In this document: positions 63,903 through 64,000 of the stretch, piece after piece | Numbering within the stretch: position 1 is the stretch's first letter | Layout of the letters: each line of letters starts with the position of its first letter | Source: Bifidobacterium breve | Lineage (GTDB): Bacteria > Actinomycetota > Actinomycetes > Nanopelagicales > Nanopelagicaceae | Assembly: GCA_945889195.1 (NCBI GenBank) | Contig: CAMDBB010000004.1 | Location: 1 to 64,000 of the forward strand | Direction: 5' to 3' | Length of the DNA stretch: 64,000 nt | Made by a program: the position numbers and the translations under genes | Notes under the pieces: model-generated | What the model saw: only the letters and a program-made list of their open reading frames with translations | Told to the model about the DNA's origin: nothing | Databases searched by the model: none

Positions 63903-64000
63903 ATGTCATTAGCTCTGGTCACTGGCGCATCCCGCGGTATCGGCCGTGAAATAACTCTGGCGCTAGCCGCAACTGGTCATCACGTCATTGCGGTATCGCG
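63903..64000 (+). CDS. Short-chain dehydrogenase, N-terminal fragment (runs off the right edge)
   Basis: Only the first 32 residues are visible: MSLALVTGASRGIGREITLA followed by LAATGHHVIAVS. The TGASRGIG cofactor loop identifies a classical SDR, FabG-like. Nothing can be said of the substrate. Confidence 0.85.
   Translation, partial: MSLALVTGASRGIGREITLALAATGHHVIAVS

Overview
The window reads as an ordinary stretch of chromosome from a small-genome, free-living actinobacterium of moderate GC. The best fit is the freshwater acI group (Nanopelagicales/Planktophila type). This is inferred from five things: actinobacterial gene order (fabD-fabH-acpP-fabF-accD beside a DUF3145 gene; nadD-rsfS-phosphoglycerate-mutase; gltX with tRNA-Gln(CTG) and tRNA-Glu(CTC)); mycobacterial-type envelope glycosyltransferases; a split lycopene cyclase beside a Blh-type retinal-forming dioxygenase; very tight gene packing; and widespread leaderless promoters (TANNNT, then 6-7 nt, then the start codon). 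I saw no insertion sequence, prophage, CRISPR array or rRNA. All coordinates follow the frames of the open reading frames; a few start sites are chosen from promoter or Shine-Dalgarno context.

Layout. 1-4.7 kb: 5' part of ppk1, a LysE exporter, a proline-racemase-family enzyme coupled to an ornithine-cyclodeaminase-family enzyme, a DUF418 membrane protein and a CAT tRNA. 4.7-8 kb: GH36 alpha-galactosidase and alanine dehydrogenase. 8-9.6 kb: two lycopene-cyclase subunits and Blh, which together make beta-carotene and then retinal. 9.6-12.1 kb: exported M23-like protein, cold-shock protein with a long leader, DUF3145 and a SIMPL-domain protein. 12.1-22.2 kb, minus strand: two GT4 glycosyltransferases, an SGNH hydrolase, GlgX, then fabD, fabH, acpP, fabF and an acyl-CoA carboxylase beta subunit. 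22.3-30.1 kb: etfBA, cysteine desulfurase, mnmA, ligA, a 39-residue membrane protein, nadD, rsfS, a histidine phosphatase and tRNA-Ala. 30.1-47.6 kb: leuS, comEA-comEC-holA, rpsT, lepA, hemW, a shortened hrcA, dnaJ, rsmE, phoH, ybeY, a CorC-like CBS protein, a degenerate cytidine-deaminase-like protein, a FAH hydrolase, gltX and two tRNAs.

47.7-57.1 kb is the metabolic accessory part: a LuxR-type regulator, SDR, glycerate kinase, a diketo-acid-hydrolase-like FAH protein, a UxaA-type dehydratase divided over three overlapping genes, an L-lactate-dehydrogenase-type flavoenzyme, a PLP decarboxylase and a ureohydrolase. I infer a sugar-acid route ending in pyruvate plus lactate or glycerate. 57.1-64 kb: an epimerase, DUF305, and an envelope cluster (His-rich membrane protein, two NlpC/P60 hydrolases, exported beta-propeller, exported cytochrome-b5 protein, DCC-family thiol protein), ending in the start of an SDR.

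The points most worth checking are the three-piece, apparently duplicated UxaA dehydratase and its pathway; the shortened HrcA with a shortened inverted repeat at its promoter; comEC, whose N-terminus has no ordinary start codon; and the envelope metal/heme-like cluster at the right end.
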